Positions 25,848-33,299 of a stretch of DNA of 64,000 nucleotides are shown in pieces. The DNA comes from Opitutus sp. (GTDB lineage Bacteria > Verrucomicrobiota > Verrucomicrobiia > Opitutales > Opitutaceae). Position numbers and translations under genes: made by a program. The stretch spans positions 186,001 to 250,000 of the forward strand of contig JACEUQ010000001.1 in NCBI GenBank assembly GCA_024998815.1. The letters are read 5' to 3'. Numbering within the stretch: the first letter of the stretch is position 1; each line of letters starts with the position of its first letter. The notes below the pieces were generated by a model, which ran no database searches, had not been told where the DNA came from, and worked only from the letters and a program-made list of their open reading frames with translations.

Positions 25848-26615
25848 TCAGCTTGCAGGTTCGTCGGCTAGGCGGTCTTTCATGCGGTAGGATTTGCCCT
25901 CGATGACGACGGTCTGGGCCCGGTGCAGTAGGCGGTCCAGGATCGCCGCGGTGATGCCAGCGTCGTTGTTAAAGATCCCTGCCCAGTGTTTGTAGGCCTT
26001 GTTGGTGGTGACGATCAGCGAGCCGCGTTCGTAGCGTTGGCTGACGATCTGGAAGAGCAGGTCGGCCCCCGACTTGTCGAGCGGCAGGTAGCCGACCTCA
26101 TCGAGCACGAGCACCGCAGGGGTCATGTAACGCTTTAACTCGGCTTGCAACCGGTGCAGGGACTGGGCGGTGACCAGGGCGTTGATCGCGTCCACCGCCG
26201 TCGTAAACAGCACCGTGTAACCCGCCTGGCAGGCCGCGTAGCCCAACGCGCTCGCGAGGTGTGTTTTACCGAGCCCCACACCACCGCAAAACACCGCGTT
26301 GGTGCGCTCCTTGACAAAGCCCAGTTCGAAGAGGTGCCGCACCTGCGCTTCGTTCAACTCCTTGGGCCAGTCCCACTGGAACTGGTCGACGGTTTTCTTG
26401 ACCGGGAAGCGCGCCGCCTGGATACGCCGCTCCAGCGCCCGGATCTGGCGGTCCTGGGTCTCGGCCTGCACCAGTCGGCGTAAAAATTCGGCGTGCGAAC
26501 AGCGCGCCTTGGCCGCCTCGGCGGTCAGTTCGCCGTGGTGACGCAACAGGTAACCGAGTTTCAGATACTTAAGCTGGTCTTTTAATAAATCGGGTTTTTC
26601 GGGTTCTGTTTTCAT
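25848..26615 (-). CDS. istB: IS21-family helper ATPase IstB
   Basis: A 255-aa AAA+ ATPase of the DnaC/IstB type. Walker A is GGVGLGKTHLA and Walker B is AVLVLDEVGYLPLD, with RYERGSLIVTTNKAYKHW around sensor 1. The ATG (26613-26615) overlaps the istA stop by the sequence ATGA, so translation is coupled. IstB assembles on DNA and activates the IstA transposase for target capture. Length matches the usual 250 aa. Confidence 0.95.
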   Translation of the reverse strand: MKTEPEKPDLLKDQLKYLKLGYLLRHHGELTAEAAKARCSHAEFLRRLVQAETQDRQIRALERRIQAARFPVKKTVDQFQWDWPKELNEAQVRHLFELGFVKERTNAVFCGGVGLGKTHLASALGYAACQAGYTVLFTTAVDAINALVTAQSLHRLQAELKRYMTPAVLVLDEVGYLPLDKSGADLLFQIVSQRYERGSLIVTTNKAYKHWAGIFNNDAGITAAILDRLLHRAQTVVIEGKSYRMKDRLADEPAS

Positions 26616-28078
26616 AGAGTGTAGGGGCTTAAATCCGGGGGACACAGTTCGAGTTCCAACGCGGCCACCGCGTCGGCGCGGGTGAGGTGGATCGGCCCGG
26701 CTTGCGGCAAGGCCCGCGCGCGTTGTTCGAGCAAGTTGAGGATGTAATCGCTGGAGTAGGCGCCGAGTTCATGGGCGCTTTCGATCGCCCGGCCGACTGC
26801 CTCCGTTCCATACAGGGCCACCAAACCCACGATAGTCGCCAGGTGGTGTCCCGCGTTGAGCCGGCGCTCCTCCAGCCCCCGTTGGTAGGCGGGTGCCGCC
26901 GGGCTCAGTTCCAAAAACCGTAGCCGCAGGCGCTGCCGCGCCCCCTGCCGTTTGCGCTCCTCGAGTTCGCGCACATGCTCGGGGTTTTCCACATCGGCGC
27001 GGCGGGCAAAACTGCGGGCATGCTCGGCCACCAGGGTGCGGTCCGCATAAAACCTCACCTGCGCCCCCTCGATCTGCGCGGTGAGTAGCGCCCCGGCAAA
27101 CTTCGTGGGCACCGAGTAGCGGTTCGTTTCGATACTCACCCGGCACCGCCGCGACGCCCGCACGCTTAAGGTGCGCACCGCCGGACTGGCCACCGGGTTA
27201 AGCGGCAGGAGCGCAGCGCGCTCCTCGGGCAGCCGGTCCACCGGCCGGCCCTGGGTTTCAGCGTGCACGCGCACGTTGGCCACCGTTTCCAGCCACAAGC
27301 TGGCGGCCGGCCCCAGCTCGGTAAACCCATTCATCTGCCTCCCGCCAAGGAAGCTTTTTTTCACGTAACCCACCGCGTTTTCCACCATGCCCTTGGACTG
27401 CGGATGCCCCGGCCCGCACGCTTTTATCGTAAACCCGTAGTGCCGGGCAAAGTCCAGGTACTGGGCGTTGTACACCGGGTCGGTCCCGGGCACATGCGAG
27501 AGGACGGCCGTCTTGCAGTTGTCCACCATCACCTCGCGCGGCACCCCGCCGAGTTTTTCAAAGGCGCGCCGGTGACAGCCCAGCCACCACTCCTGGCCCT
27601 GCCCGAGGGTAAATTCCACATGCAGGAACCGGCTGTACCCCAAAACCATGACGAAAAAACTTAAAGCCCGCCGGGTGCCGTCCACCTCCACCGAGCCAAA
27701 GCTGCCCCAGTCCACCTGCGCGGTCTGGCCGGGGGCGAACTTGAGGGTAAGAAACGCCTCCAGGTTCCGCGGCCGCACCCGCCGCACGTAGTCTTTCAAA
27801 ATTGAATACCCGCCCGTGTACCCCCGCTCGCGCACCTTTTGCCAGAGCTGCATGGCGGTGAACGGATGGGCCTCCAGCCACCGCGCGATCGCCGGCTTGT
27901 GCACGTCGAGCTTGCTTGGCCTAGGCACCTGCGCGGCCTGGCTGCGCGCGTACTTTTCCTGCGCCTGCCAGCGCCTCACCGTCTGCACGTGCAACTGGAG
28001 CGAGCGGGCGATTTGCGGCGCACTGTGTCCGGCCGCCTCCGCCTGTTTTATCCGGCAATACAGTTCGTAATTGATCAC
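26612..28078 (-). CDS. istA: IS21-family transposase IstA
   Basis: A 488-aa DDE transposase. An N-terminal helix-turn-helix (GHSAPQIARSLQLHVQTVRR) binds the element ends. The integrase core has Asp in AQVDWGSFG, Asp in VMVDNCKTAV, and Glu in KGMVENAVGYVKKSF. The C-terminal beta-barrel region (RRCRVSIETNRYSVPTKFAG) is typical. It overlaps istB at its 3' end and the upstream small gene at its 5' end by 4 bp (ATGA in both cases), which marks a tightly coupled operon. Confidence 0.95.
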   Translation of the reverse strand: MINYELYCRIKQAEAAGHSAPQIARSLQLHVQTVRRWQAQEKYARSQAAQVPRPSKLDVHKPAIARWLEAHPFTAMQLWQKVRERGYTGGYSILKDYVRRVRPRNLEAFLTLKFAPGQTAQVDWGSFGSVEVDGTRRALSFFVMVLGYSRFLHVEFTLGQGQEWWLGCHRRAFEKLGGVPREVMVDNCKTAVLSHVPGTDPVYNAQYLDFARHYGFTIKACGPGHPQSKGMVENAVGYVKKSFLGGRQMNGFTELGPAASLWLETVANVRVHAETQGRPVDRLPEERAALLPLNPVASPAVRTLSVRASRRCRVSIETNRYSVPTKFAGALLTAQIEGAQVRFYADRTLVAEHARSFARRADVENPEHVRELEERKRQGARQRLRLRFLELSPAAPAYQRGLEERRLNAGHHLATIVGLVALYGTEAVGRAIESAHELGAYSSDYILNLLEQRARALPQAGPIHLTRADAVAALELELCPPDLSPYTL

Positions 28079-28434
28079 GCCCCCACCTCCCGGCTCGGCG
28101 ACGGCGTTACCGCCAGCGTGTGCGTTGGCCTGCCCTGGTCCAAGGAGAGCACCTGGTAAAGTGGCGCGGCGTAGGCGATCACCCCGGCCTCGATTAACTG
28201 CCGGCGCGCCTCGACCAGGCCGTCCTCGCTGAGCGTGAGCAGCCGGGCCAGGGTGCGCGTGGCGTAGTAACTCAGCCCGTCGGCGTCGCCCACGGTGACC
28301 AGGACCAGATAGAGGCCCCAGGCGGGGGCACTGGCCCGCCCCAGGTAATTGCCCCGCACCAGCCGGTGGTCCAGCCAGCTAAACTGGGCCGGCGTGCGCC
28401 GGAGTTGTTCGCGATCGATCGGTTGTTTTTGCAT
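28075..28434 (-). CDS. IS21-associated winged-helix-like accessory protein
   Basis: A 119-aa protein, not named in classical IS21 elements. The middle (YLVLVTVGDADGLSYYATRT through LARLLTLSEDGLVEARRQLI) reads as a winged helix: helices followed by EAGVIAYAAPLYQVLSLD for the wing. A DNA-binding role is therefore likely. The stop overlaps the istA start (ATGA), and its 5' end overlaps the zinc-finger gene by 56 bp. Position inside the terminal repeats shows that it belongs to the element. Confidence 0.75.
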   Translation of the reverse strand: MQKQPIDREQLRRTPAQFSWLDHRLVRGNYLGRASAPAWGLYLVLVTVGDADGLSYYATRTLARLLTLSEDGLVEARRQLIEAGVIAYAAPLYQVLSLDQGRPTHTLAVTPSPSREVGA

Positions 28435-28936
28435 AATCGGGCGGCTGGACGTCGATGCCCAGGATCACCCGCCCCCGGGATTGCAGGTGTCGCAGCATGG
28501 GTTCGAGGTCCTCTTGTAACGTCACTCCGGCGAACTGCGCGATAAGCCCCACGAGCACAGGGTTTTGCGACTCCCATCTGTCTTGTAACGGCACGCAGGG
28601 ATTCGGTAACGCCACCTCGGCGACCGGCTCGGCTTTAGGCTGGTGCACAACGGATTGCGTAGTTGGGATGTCTTGTAACGCCACCCGCCGTCGCGGCCCC
28701 CTCCGCCTTGAGTACCCCGGATTGGCCTTCCGCCACTCCTGCACCCGTTGGACATTTTCTGGGCCTTTCCAGTGGTCGAGGTTCTCCGGCTTCGCCAACC
28801 ATTTGGCCTGACTGGCCGCCCGGCTCGCCCGTCGGCATCCCGGCTTCCCGCAGTAGCGCTGACGCTCGCGGTTATGCGCGTCGGGCAGAAAGAAATCGGC
28901 ACAGTGCAAACACTTGCGTGAACCGGTTGGATGCAT
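28379..28936 (-). CDS. IS21-associated zinc-finger-like accessory protein
   Basis: A 185-aa basic protein whose N-terminus has four cysteines in C-x2-C-x16-C-x4-C (Cys9, Cys12, Cys29, Cys34), with HNRERQRYCGKPGCRRASRA. This is probably a zinc ribbon binding nucleic acid. The next segment (LDHWKGPENVQRVQEWRKAN) is Trp-rich, and the C-terminal half has no recognised fold. It is the promoter-proximal gene of the element, about 190 bp inside the right end. It may aid end recognition or regulation; the role is unknown. Confidence 0.72.
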   Translation of the reverse strand: MHPTGSRKCLHCADFFLPDAHNRERQRYCGKPGCRRASRAASQAKWLAKPENLDHWKGPENVQRVQEWRKANPGYSRRRGPRRRVALQDIPTTQSVVHQPKAEPVAEVALPNPCVPLQDRWESQNPVLVGLIAQFAGVTLQEDLEPMLRHLQSRGRVILGIDVQPPDYAKTTDRSRTTPAHAGPV

Positions 28937-29157
28937 CGCTGTGCATCCGCCAAGCGTCCCGCCGGTTCAATCTCCACCCATTCGCATCCCCCATATCCCC
29001 AGCCGGACAGGGAAGAAAACCCACCCACTGAAGAAGAGTTTCACTCTTTAAAATGGGAAGAAGATCCACCGAAGAAGAAGTGAATTCCTAACCGCCAGAA
29101 ATAGACGCTTTCCCGCTCGCCGCTCACATGGAAGTCTGCGCTACTTTTTCGGCCACA

Positions 29158-29177
29158 GACGACACGGAGGTCGTCCC
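29158..29177. repeat. REP-like palindrome family 3 (GACGACACGGAGGTCGTC)
   Basis: GACGAC..GTCGTC hairpin, also at 31612-31632 and 31712-31732. The third group II intron begins 2 bp after it. Confidence 0.75.
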
Positions 29178-29581
29178 TCGTGTGCCCGGCATGGGCGTGA
29201 ACTAAACACATGAAACGAAATGTTCGGGAAAAGTGACAACAACCGTAGCCAAGACCAAGGCGGGAGCCGCGAGGCACTCAGCACGAAAGAAGGAGGAGGC
29301 AAAAGTCCGACCGTAGGAACACGAACAGGCAGAGAGGCCGCGATGCGGGCGACAAGCGTGCTAGGAAACGCGAAGTCCAACCGTCACCGAAAGACGCATC
29401 GGGTAGAGCCTGACGGCGCGGATGGAGAGTTCACGCACCTTACCCGGGGAGGCCTGCCAAGCGAAAGCGAGGCAGGAGTCAGCAGAGGCCGTAGTAGTGA
29501 AGATACCCGCTTAACGGCGGGAGGAGCGAAGGGCCGAAGAGAAGGAGAAACGCGGATCGCCAGAAGTCCCCGAGGCAATGG

Positions 29582-30286
29582 GTGTTCAACGACAATCTGA
29601 TTTCGACACTGACGACAATCGGGCCTCTCTCGCCGTTATTGGCCAACATCTACCTGCATCCGCTCGACACCGAGCTGGAGAAACGCGGGCTGTCGTTTGT
29701 GCGTTATGCCGACGACATCGCGATCTTCTGCGCAAGTGCGAGGTCGGCGCAGCGGGTGGAGGCCAGCGTGATCGCGTGGATCGAACGCGAGCTGAAGCTG
29801 CCGGTTAACCGGGCCAAAAGTGGCAGTGGTCCCAGCGATGGGACCGCGCTGCTCGGCTTCCGGTTGGAAAAAGACGGCACGATTCGGCTGGCGCCGAAAA
29901 GCGTGGACCGCCTCAAGGCCAAAGTCAGGGAACTGTGGGACGCACGCCAAAGCCTGACGAGCGAGGAGCTACGAGAGCAGTGGCTGCGATACATTAACGG
30001 ATGGTGGGGTTACTTCCGGCTGACCGAGAGGCGCTGGGATGTGACCGACCTATCTGGCTGGATACGCCGCAACATGCGCAAATGCTTCTGGCAAAGATGG
30101 CACCACCCAAGGGGGCGACTCAACGCCCTGAAGCGGCTGGGACTGCGGGGAGAAATCCTCGGCATGGCCTACAGCGCGAAAGGAGCGTGGGCGATCGCCT
30201 GGCACTGGGTGATGACGAGTGCGCTGAAGAACAAGACGCTGAAACGCTACGGGTTTACCCTGCCGTGGGAAACGGCGACGACATAG
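29582..30286 (+). pseudogene. group II intron reverse transcriptase, 5'-truncated
   Basis: The reading frame (234 codons) starts with unrelated residues, then enters RT at GPLSPLLANIYLHPLD without the expected GTPQG in front. YADD survives in FVRYADDIAIFC. The maturase X domain (YINGWWGYFRLTERRWDVTD) and the C-terminal region are present. RT blocks 0-4 are missing, so the enzyme cannot be active. It belongs to a different intron lineage from the two related copies at 12763 and 35335. Confidence 0.8.
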
Positions 30287-30308
30287 GTCGTCCTCCGACT
30301 CAACCGCC

Positions 30309-30345
30309 GGATGCGAAAAACCGCACGTCCGGTGGTGTGGAAGGC
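30309..30345 (+). ncRNA. group II intron domain V (deleted intron)
   Basis: Stem CCGCCGGATGCG against CGCACGTCCGGTGG with a GAAAAAC-type loop, followed by the stem GGCTCACGGGG/CCCCGTGAGCC of domain VI. Confidence 0.65.
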
Positions 30346-30451
30346 TCACGGGGCGCAATCCCCGTGAGCCCATCCGATCAAAAGTCTAAATGCGAAGAGA
30401 CGTTGGTATTACGGGACATCCCCGTCACACAACCTGTCGTGGTTACGACCA

Positions 30452-30913
30452 TCACCGACGATGATCCTCGGACCCTGGAGGGGGAGGAGCGTTGATTTCA
30501 CCGCTCTGCCAGCGATAAAGGCGAACGTCGCTAAAACTCCGTAGGCCTTGATCAAAACTGGCGGCCTCCGCGTTATCCGTAGCGGTCGAGGCGGCGAGGT
30601 AGGCATCACCAAAAGAAATTTTCTGGCCGGTGATCCGTGCCAACGCATCCAGCACGATTTCATCCTCCGGACAGGTGGCCACGCCAGTATGGAGAAATTC
30701 GGCGAGTATGCGGGCCGCCTCGGCGCGCGGGAGTCCATAGGCTCGGCTCAGCACATAAAAAACCTCCATCACGGTGATCGCGGAGACGATCAGTTCGATG
30801 TCTTCACTGGCCTGCGCCTGTTGAAACAGGGCAGCGGCTTGCAGGGATTGTAGCGGATCGTCATTGCGCAAAAATCGGAGTATGACGTTGGCATCAAGGT
30901 GGATCCGTTTCAC
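30452..30913 (-). CDS. vapC: PIN-domain ribonuclease toxin, VapC-like
   Basis: A 153-aa PIN protein. Acidic residues are in HLDANVILRF (Asp7), TVMEVFYVLS (Glu near 49), ISFGDAYLAA and SFDQGL, the usual four positions for Mg binding. It starts inside the stop of the upstream antitoxin gene (4-bp overlap), the normal arrangement for a toxin-antitoxin pair. PIN toxins cut tRNA or rRNA; the target here is unknown. The last 18 residues (proline-rich) extend past the domain and may derive from adjacent mobile DNA. Confidence 0.82.
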   Translation of the reverse strand: MKRIHLDANVILRFLRNDDPLQSLQAAALFQQAQASEDIELIVSAITVMEVFYVLSRAYGLPRAEAARILAEFLHTGVATCPEDEIVLDALARITGQKISFGDAYLAASTATDNAEAASFDQGLRSFSDVRLYRWQSGEINAPPPPGSEDHRR

Positions 30914-31143
30914 GGGGCGTTGTTTTCAGCCCCGATCGCATCTACGGCCAACTCCCGCTCCTGCGGGTTGCGCGGTTGTGCTGAACCGGCCCGACCCAGC
31001 AGCGCCATCACATCAGGGGCGGGGCGCACGGATGCCGAGCCATCGGGGTTACTGGTCCAGATGACGCGTGAGGCGTGCCAACGCTTGCGAAACACGACTG
31101 GAATGGTGGTTTGCCCCTTACGACTGACTAAAGTCTTTACCAT
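30910..31143 (-). CDS. vapB: AbrB/SpoVT-type antitoxin, VapB-like
   Basis: A 77-aa protein. VKTLVSRKGQTTIPVVFRKR is a swapped-hairpin AbrB domain (the K-G-Q-x-T-I-P motif), which binds DNA as a dimer. The C-terminal half should wrap the toxin. It precedes the PIN gene and overlaps it by 4 bp. Autoregulation of the promoter upstream of 31143 is expected for the family; no palindromic operator was picked out. Confidence 0.82.
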   Translation of the reverse strand: MVKTLVSRKGQTTIPVVFRKRWHASRVIWTSNPDGSASVRPAPDVMALLGRAGSAQPRNPQERELAVDAIGAENNAP

Positions 31144-31280
31144 GTCAAAAAAGTAGGGGGTAGGGGTGTAACGTCAAGTGTTGGCCCTAGACTCAGACAT
31201 CCTGACGCCCCTACGAGGCGAGAGACTGGATGCGGAATGTAGGTGAGACCATCCCCGACGAATCCAGTAGGGACTCCGTG

Positions 31281-31457
31281 TCTTTCTCTTTCCTCTTTAT
31301 CTTTCTCTTTCCTCTTTATCTTAATCTTTCTCCCTCTGAATCCGTATTAGGCCGACAAATAAATTTCATAAAAACCTGTGGAATAGCTTTTTGTGTCGTT
31401 AACGGCGATTAGCGAAAGAGCCTGACGAAAGAGAAAGATTAAGAGGAACGAGAACGA
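31281..31457. repeat. intergenic dyad family F (TTTCTCTTTCCTCTTTATC)
   Basis: The left arm 31281-31336 contains a duplicated TCTTTCTCTTTCCTCTTTA unit, and 31427-31457 (GAAAGAGAAAGATTAAGAGG) is the inverted arm. A second family member lies at 54186-54270. Confidence 0.65.
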
Positions 31458-31611
31458 GTCGATCCCCTCGGCCACGCCTTTAAACGGAATACTGGCGTCA
31501 CGAAGATTCCACTCAGGCGTCAGGAGGCCCTAGACTCAATGGTGGTGCCCACCCGCACGAAACAAAACGAGGTTCTGCTGGTTATCGTTGGGTAAAAGCG
31601 ACGGATTGAGC

Positions 31612-31732
31612 GGGACGACCTCAGTGTCGTCTGGATTGGCGAGAGCGGGAGGGCAACGAACGAACGAGAGAACGAGTAAGAGTAGGAGAACGAGAACGAG
31701 TCGGGGCGGGAGGGACGACCTCCGTGTCGTCC
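31612..31732. repeat. two family 3 palindromes (GGGACGACCTC.GTGTCGTC)
   Basis: Copies at 31612-31632 and 31712-31732 in the same orientation. They are the reverse complement of the copy at 29158-29177. Confidence 0.7.
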
Positions 31733-31792
31733 GAATTGAATCGCGGTTCAAGTCCCTGCATATCAGGTTTTTTCAGCTTTTCCCCACATCCC

Positions 31793-33160
31793 TTACTTAC
31801 CTTTGCTGTTGGTCTCCGACCAGCGCCGGTTGGCCTCGATCACGTCCGTCAACATGTAGGCGCGGTCGTTGTCGAAGGTGATGCTCCAGTCTTTTTTCTG
31901 TGAAGGCAGGTCAAACACCCAAACCGCCGCCAGATCCACCTTCGCCGCCTCCATCGCCGGTATCAGTTCGCGGTAGCCCGTCTTCACCTTCTCCGGGGTG
32001 AATTTGCCGTTACTCGCCAAGCCGAACTCGCCGATAAAAAGCGGGCGCCGCGTCTCGGTCGCATAAGCTTTCAGCTGTTTTAGGTAGTCGGCCCAGCTTT
32101 TGGTCCACTGGCCACCGAGTTTTGAGACCTCCTCGTCGGCGTAAATGTGAATACTCACGGTGTCGTAGCCCGTCGGGTTCTGGCGTGGCAGCACCGCGCG
32201 CCACTGCTCCAGGGTGTCGGCCTTCCAGCTATTATTCTCGGTGTTGTTCCAGGCGGCGGGCCGGGGCAACGAATGGCCGGTGATGAGCGGACGAGTGCTA
32301 TCCACTGCCCGCACGGCGGCGGCGAATTCAGCCAGGGCCACGGCGAGTTGGGTGCTTTTGAGGTCGTCGTTCGCGTCCTCACCGGGGCGCCGCAGGTCGG
32401 CGGCGTTGGGGAGGTCGACTTGGAGATTCCACTCGTTGCCAAACTCCCAGGCCAAAATGGCCGGCGAGGTTTTGTAGCGGGTCACCACTTCCCGCGTGTG
32501 GTCACGCATGATTGCCAGGGTGCGACTGTTGCGATCGCCCCAGGCTTGTTTGTGCTCGTCCACCGTTTTGTTAAGAAAGGTGCTCCAAAACAGCGAGGGA
32601 ATCAGGCCGATGTGGTTCTGCTCGGCCGCCTGCACCACGCGATCCATTTGGGCGAAATGCGCCTCCTTGTTGGCGAGGTAACGCGCCCAGTCCGCCGCGC
32701 TAAAACAGCCCGCGTTGAAACGAACAAAAGGCACGCCGGCCTGGGCCAATTGCGCCAACCCCAACAGCGAGGACTCATTCGCGGGTTTGGCGGCAACCCG
32801 GGTGAACAAATCGTAGTAATTAACCCCCACGGCGCGGTACGGCTGACCCGCCCGGTAAAATTGGCCCGCCTGGACCGTGAGCCCGGGAGGCGGCTGCGGC
32901 TTGGGGGTGGTGGAGCCAGCCTGGACGGTGAGCCCGGGAGGCGGCTGCGGTTTGGGGGTGGGGGAGCCAGCCTGGACGGTGAGCCCGGGAGGCGGCTGCG
33001 GTTTGGGGGTTGGGGAGCCCGCCTGGACGGTGAGCCCCGGTGCCGGCTGCGGTTTGGGGGTGGGGGAGTGGCAGGCAGCGAGTAGCGCGAGGCCAGCACA
33101 GCTTGCGAAAATCCACAAACAGCGCCCTGACCCCATAGGTTTGCGCGCTATACTATTCAT
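31793..33160 (-). CDS. glycoside hydrolase family 5-like lipoprotein
   Basis: The start at 33160 gives 455 aa with a lipoprotein signal (lipobox LLAAC). Four tandem 17-residue units (SPTPKPQPPPGLTVQAG) then act as a stiff linker. The catalytic TIM barrel has the acid/base Glu243 in WEFGNEWN and nucleophile Glu378 in FIGEFGLAS, which defines clan GH-A. SIHIYADEE and AAVWVFDL are further barrel strands. Substrate is probably a beta-mannan or beta-glucan; specificity cannot be told from sequence alone. A type I sulfatase gene lies upstream on the same strand, suggesting use of sulfated or complex polysaccharide. The start codon falls inside a family D repeat. Confidence 0.82.
   Translation of the reverse strand: MNSIARKPMGSGRCLWIFASCAGLALLAACHSPTPKPQPAPGLTVQAGSPTPKPQPPPGLTVQAGSPTPKPQPPPGLTVQAGSTTPKPQPPPGLTVQAGQFYRAGQPYRAVGVNYYDLFTRVAAKPANESSLLGLAQLAQAGVPFVRFNAGCFSAADWARYLANKEAHFAQMDRVVQAAEQNHIGLIPSLFWSTFLNKTVDEHKQAWGDRNSRTLAIMRDHTREVVTRYKTSPAILAWEFGNEWNLQVDLPNAADLRRPGEDANDDLKSTQLAVALAEFAAAVRAVDSTRPLITGHSLPRPAAWNNTENNSWKADTLEQWRAVLPRQNPTGYDTVSIHIYADEEVSKLGGQWTKSWADYLKQLKAYATETRRPLFIGEFGLASNGKFTPEKVKTGYRELIPAMEAAKVDLAAVWVFDLPSQKKDWSITFDNDRAYMLTDVIEANRRWSETNSKGK
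32866..33069 (-). repeat. four in-frame 51-bp tandem repeats in the GH5-like gene
   Basis: The units are nearly identical at the DNA level, differing by a few bases (PAP vs PPP, STT vs SPT). They encode the Pro-rich linker plus the first residues of the barrel (GLTVQAG). Unit number may vary between strains. Confidence 0.88.
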
Positions 33161-33294
33161 GTTTCGATTTTGGGCTTTAACGCAAAGGCGCAAGGACGCG
33201 AAAAAAAATCAAGGAAATCATTTATTTGTAATACTTTGCGAACTTTTAGACTCTACGGCTTTGCGTTAAAAATAGCCCCGTTCGTTTAAGCTAT
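33149..33294. repeat. intergenic element family D, copy b
   Basis: Reverse complement of 25324-25476, ending with ATAGCCCCGTTCGTTTAAGCTAT. It occupies the whole gap between the sulfatase stop and the GH5-like start. Confidence 0.8.
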
Positions 33295-33299
33295 GGGTC

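Larger units (their letters stand above)
25747..29128 (-). mobile_element. IS21-family insertion sequence with four genes, 3382 bp
   Basis: The ends are inverted: TGTGAGCGGCG at 25747 and its complement ending at 29128. The 18-bp subterminal block GTCTATTTCTGGCGGTTA is perfectly repeated on both sides. The 7-bp duplication TGGAAGT flanks it (25740-25746 and 29129-29135). It carries istA and istB plus two upstream minus-strand genes that classical IS21 elements lack. All four genes are intact, so it may be active. Confidence 0.93.
29180..30378 (+). mobile_element. group II intron with internal deletion
   Basis: The 5' end GTGTGCCCGGCATGGGCGTG is typical of bacterial group II introns. The 3' end has a domain V hairpin (about 30309-30345, CCGCCGGATGCG..CGCACGTCCGGTGG) and a domain VI-like stem ending ATCCGAT at 30378. 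Domain I sequence runs into the middle of the RT gene near 29605, so the first half of the ORF and part of the RNA are deleted. It is unlikely to self-splice or move. Confidence 0.75.
31144..31792. other. 649-bp intergenic region filled with repeats
   Basis: It holds a polypyrimidine/polypurine dyad (31281-31457), two family 3 palindromes (31612, 31712) and a shorter inverted pair built on CCCTAGACTCA/GGCGTCAGGAGG (31187-31211 and 31516-31540). No convincing gene is seen. Confidence 0.6.

Noticed and set aside
29220-29600. 126-codon plus-strand frame at the start of the deleted group II intron
   Set aside because: It covers intron RNA domain I, is very basic and Gly/Arg/Ser-rich, and has no protein-family resemblance.
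32866-33069. possible CRISPR-like array from regularly spaced repeats
   Set aside because: Units are contiguous, in frame and coding; they form the protein linker.
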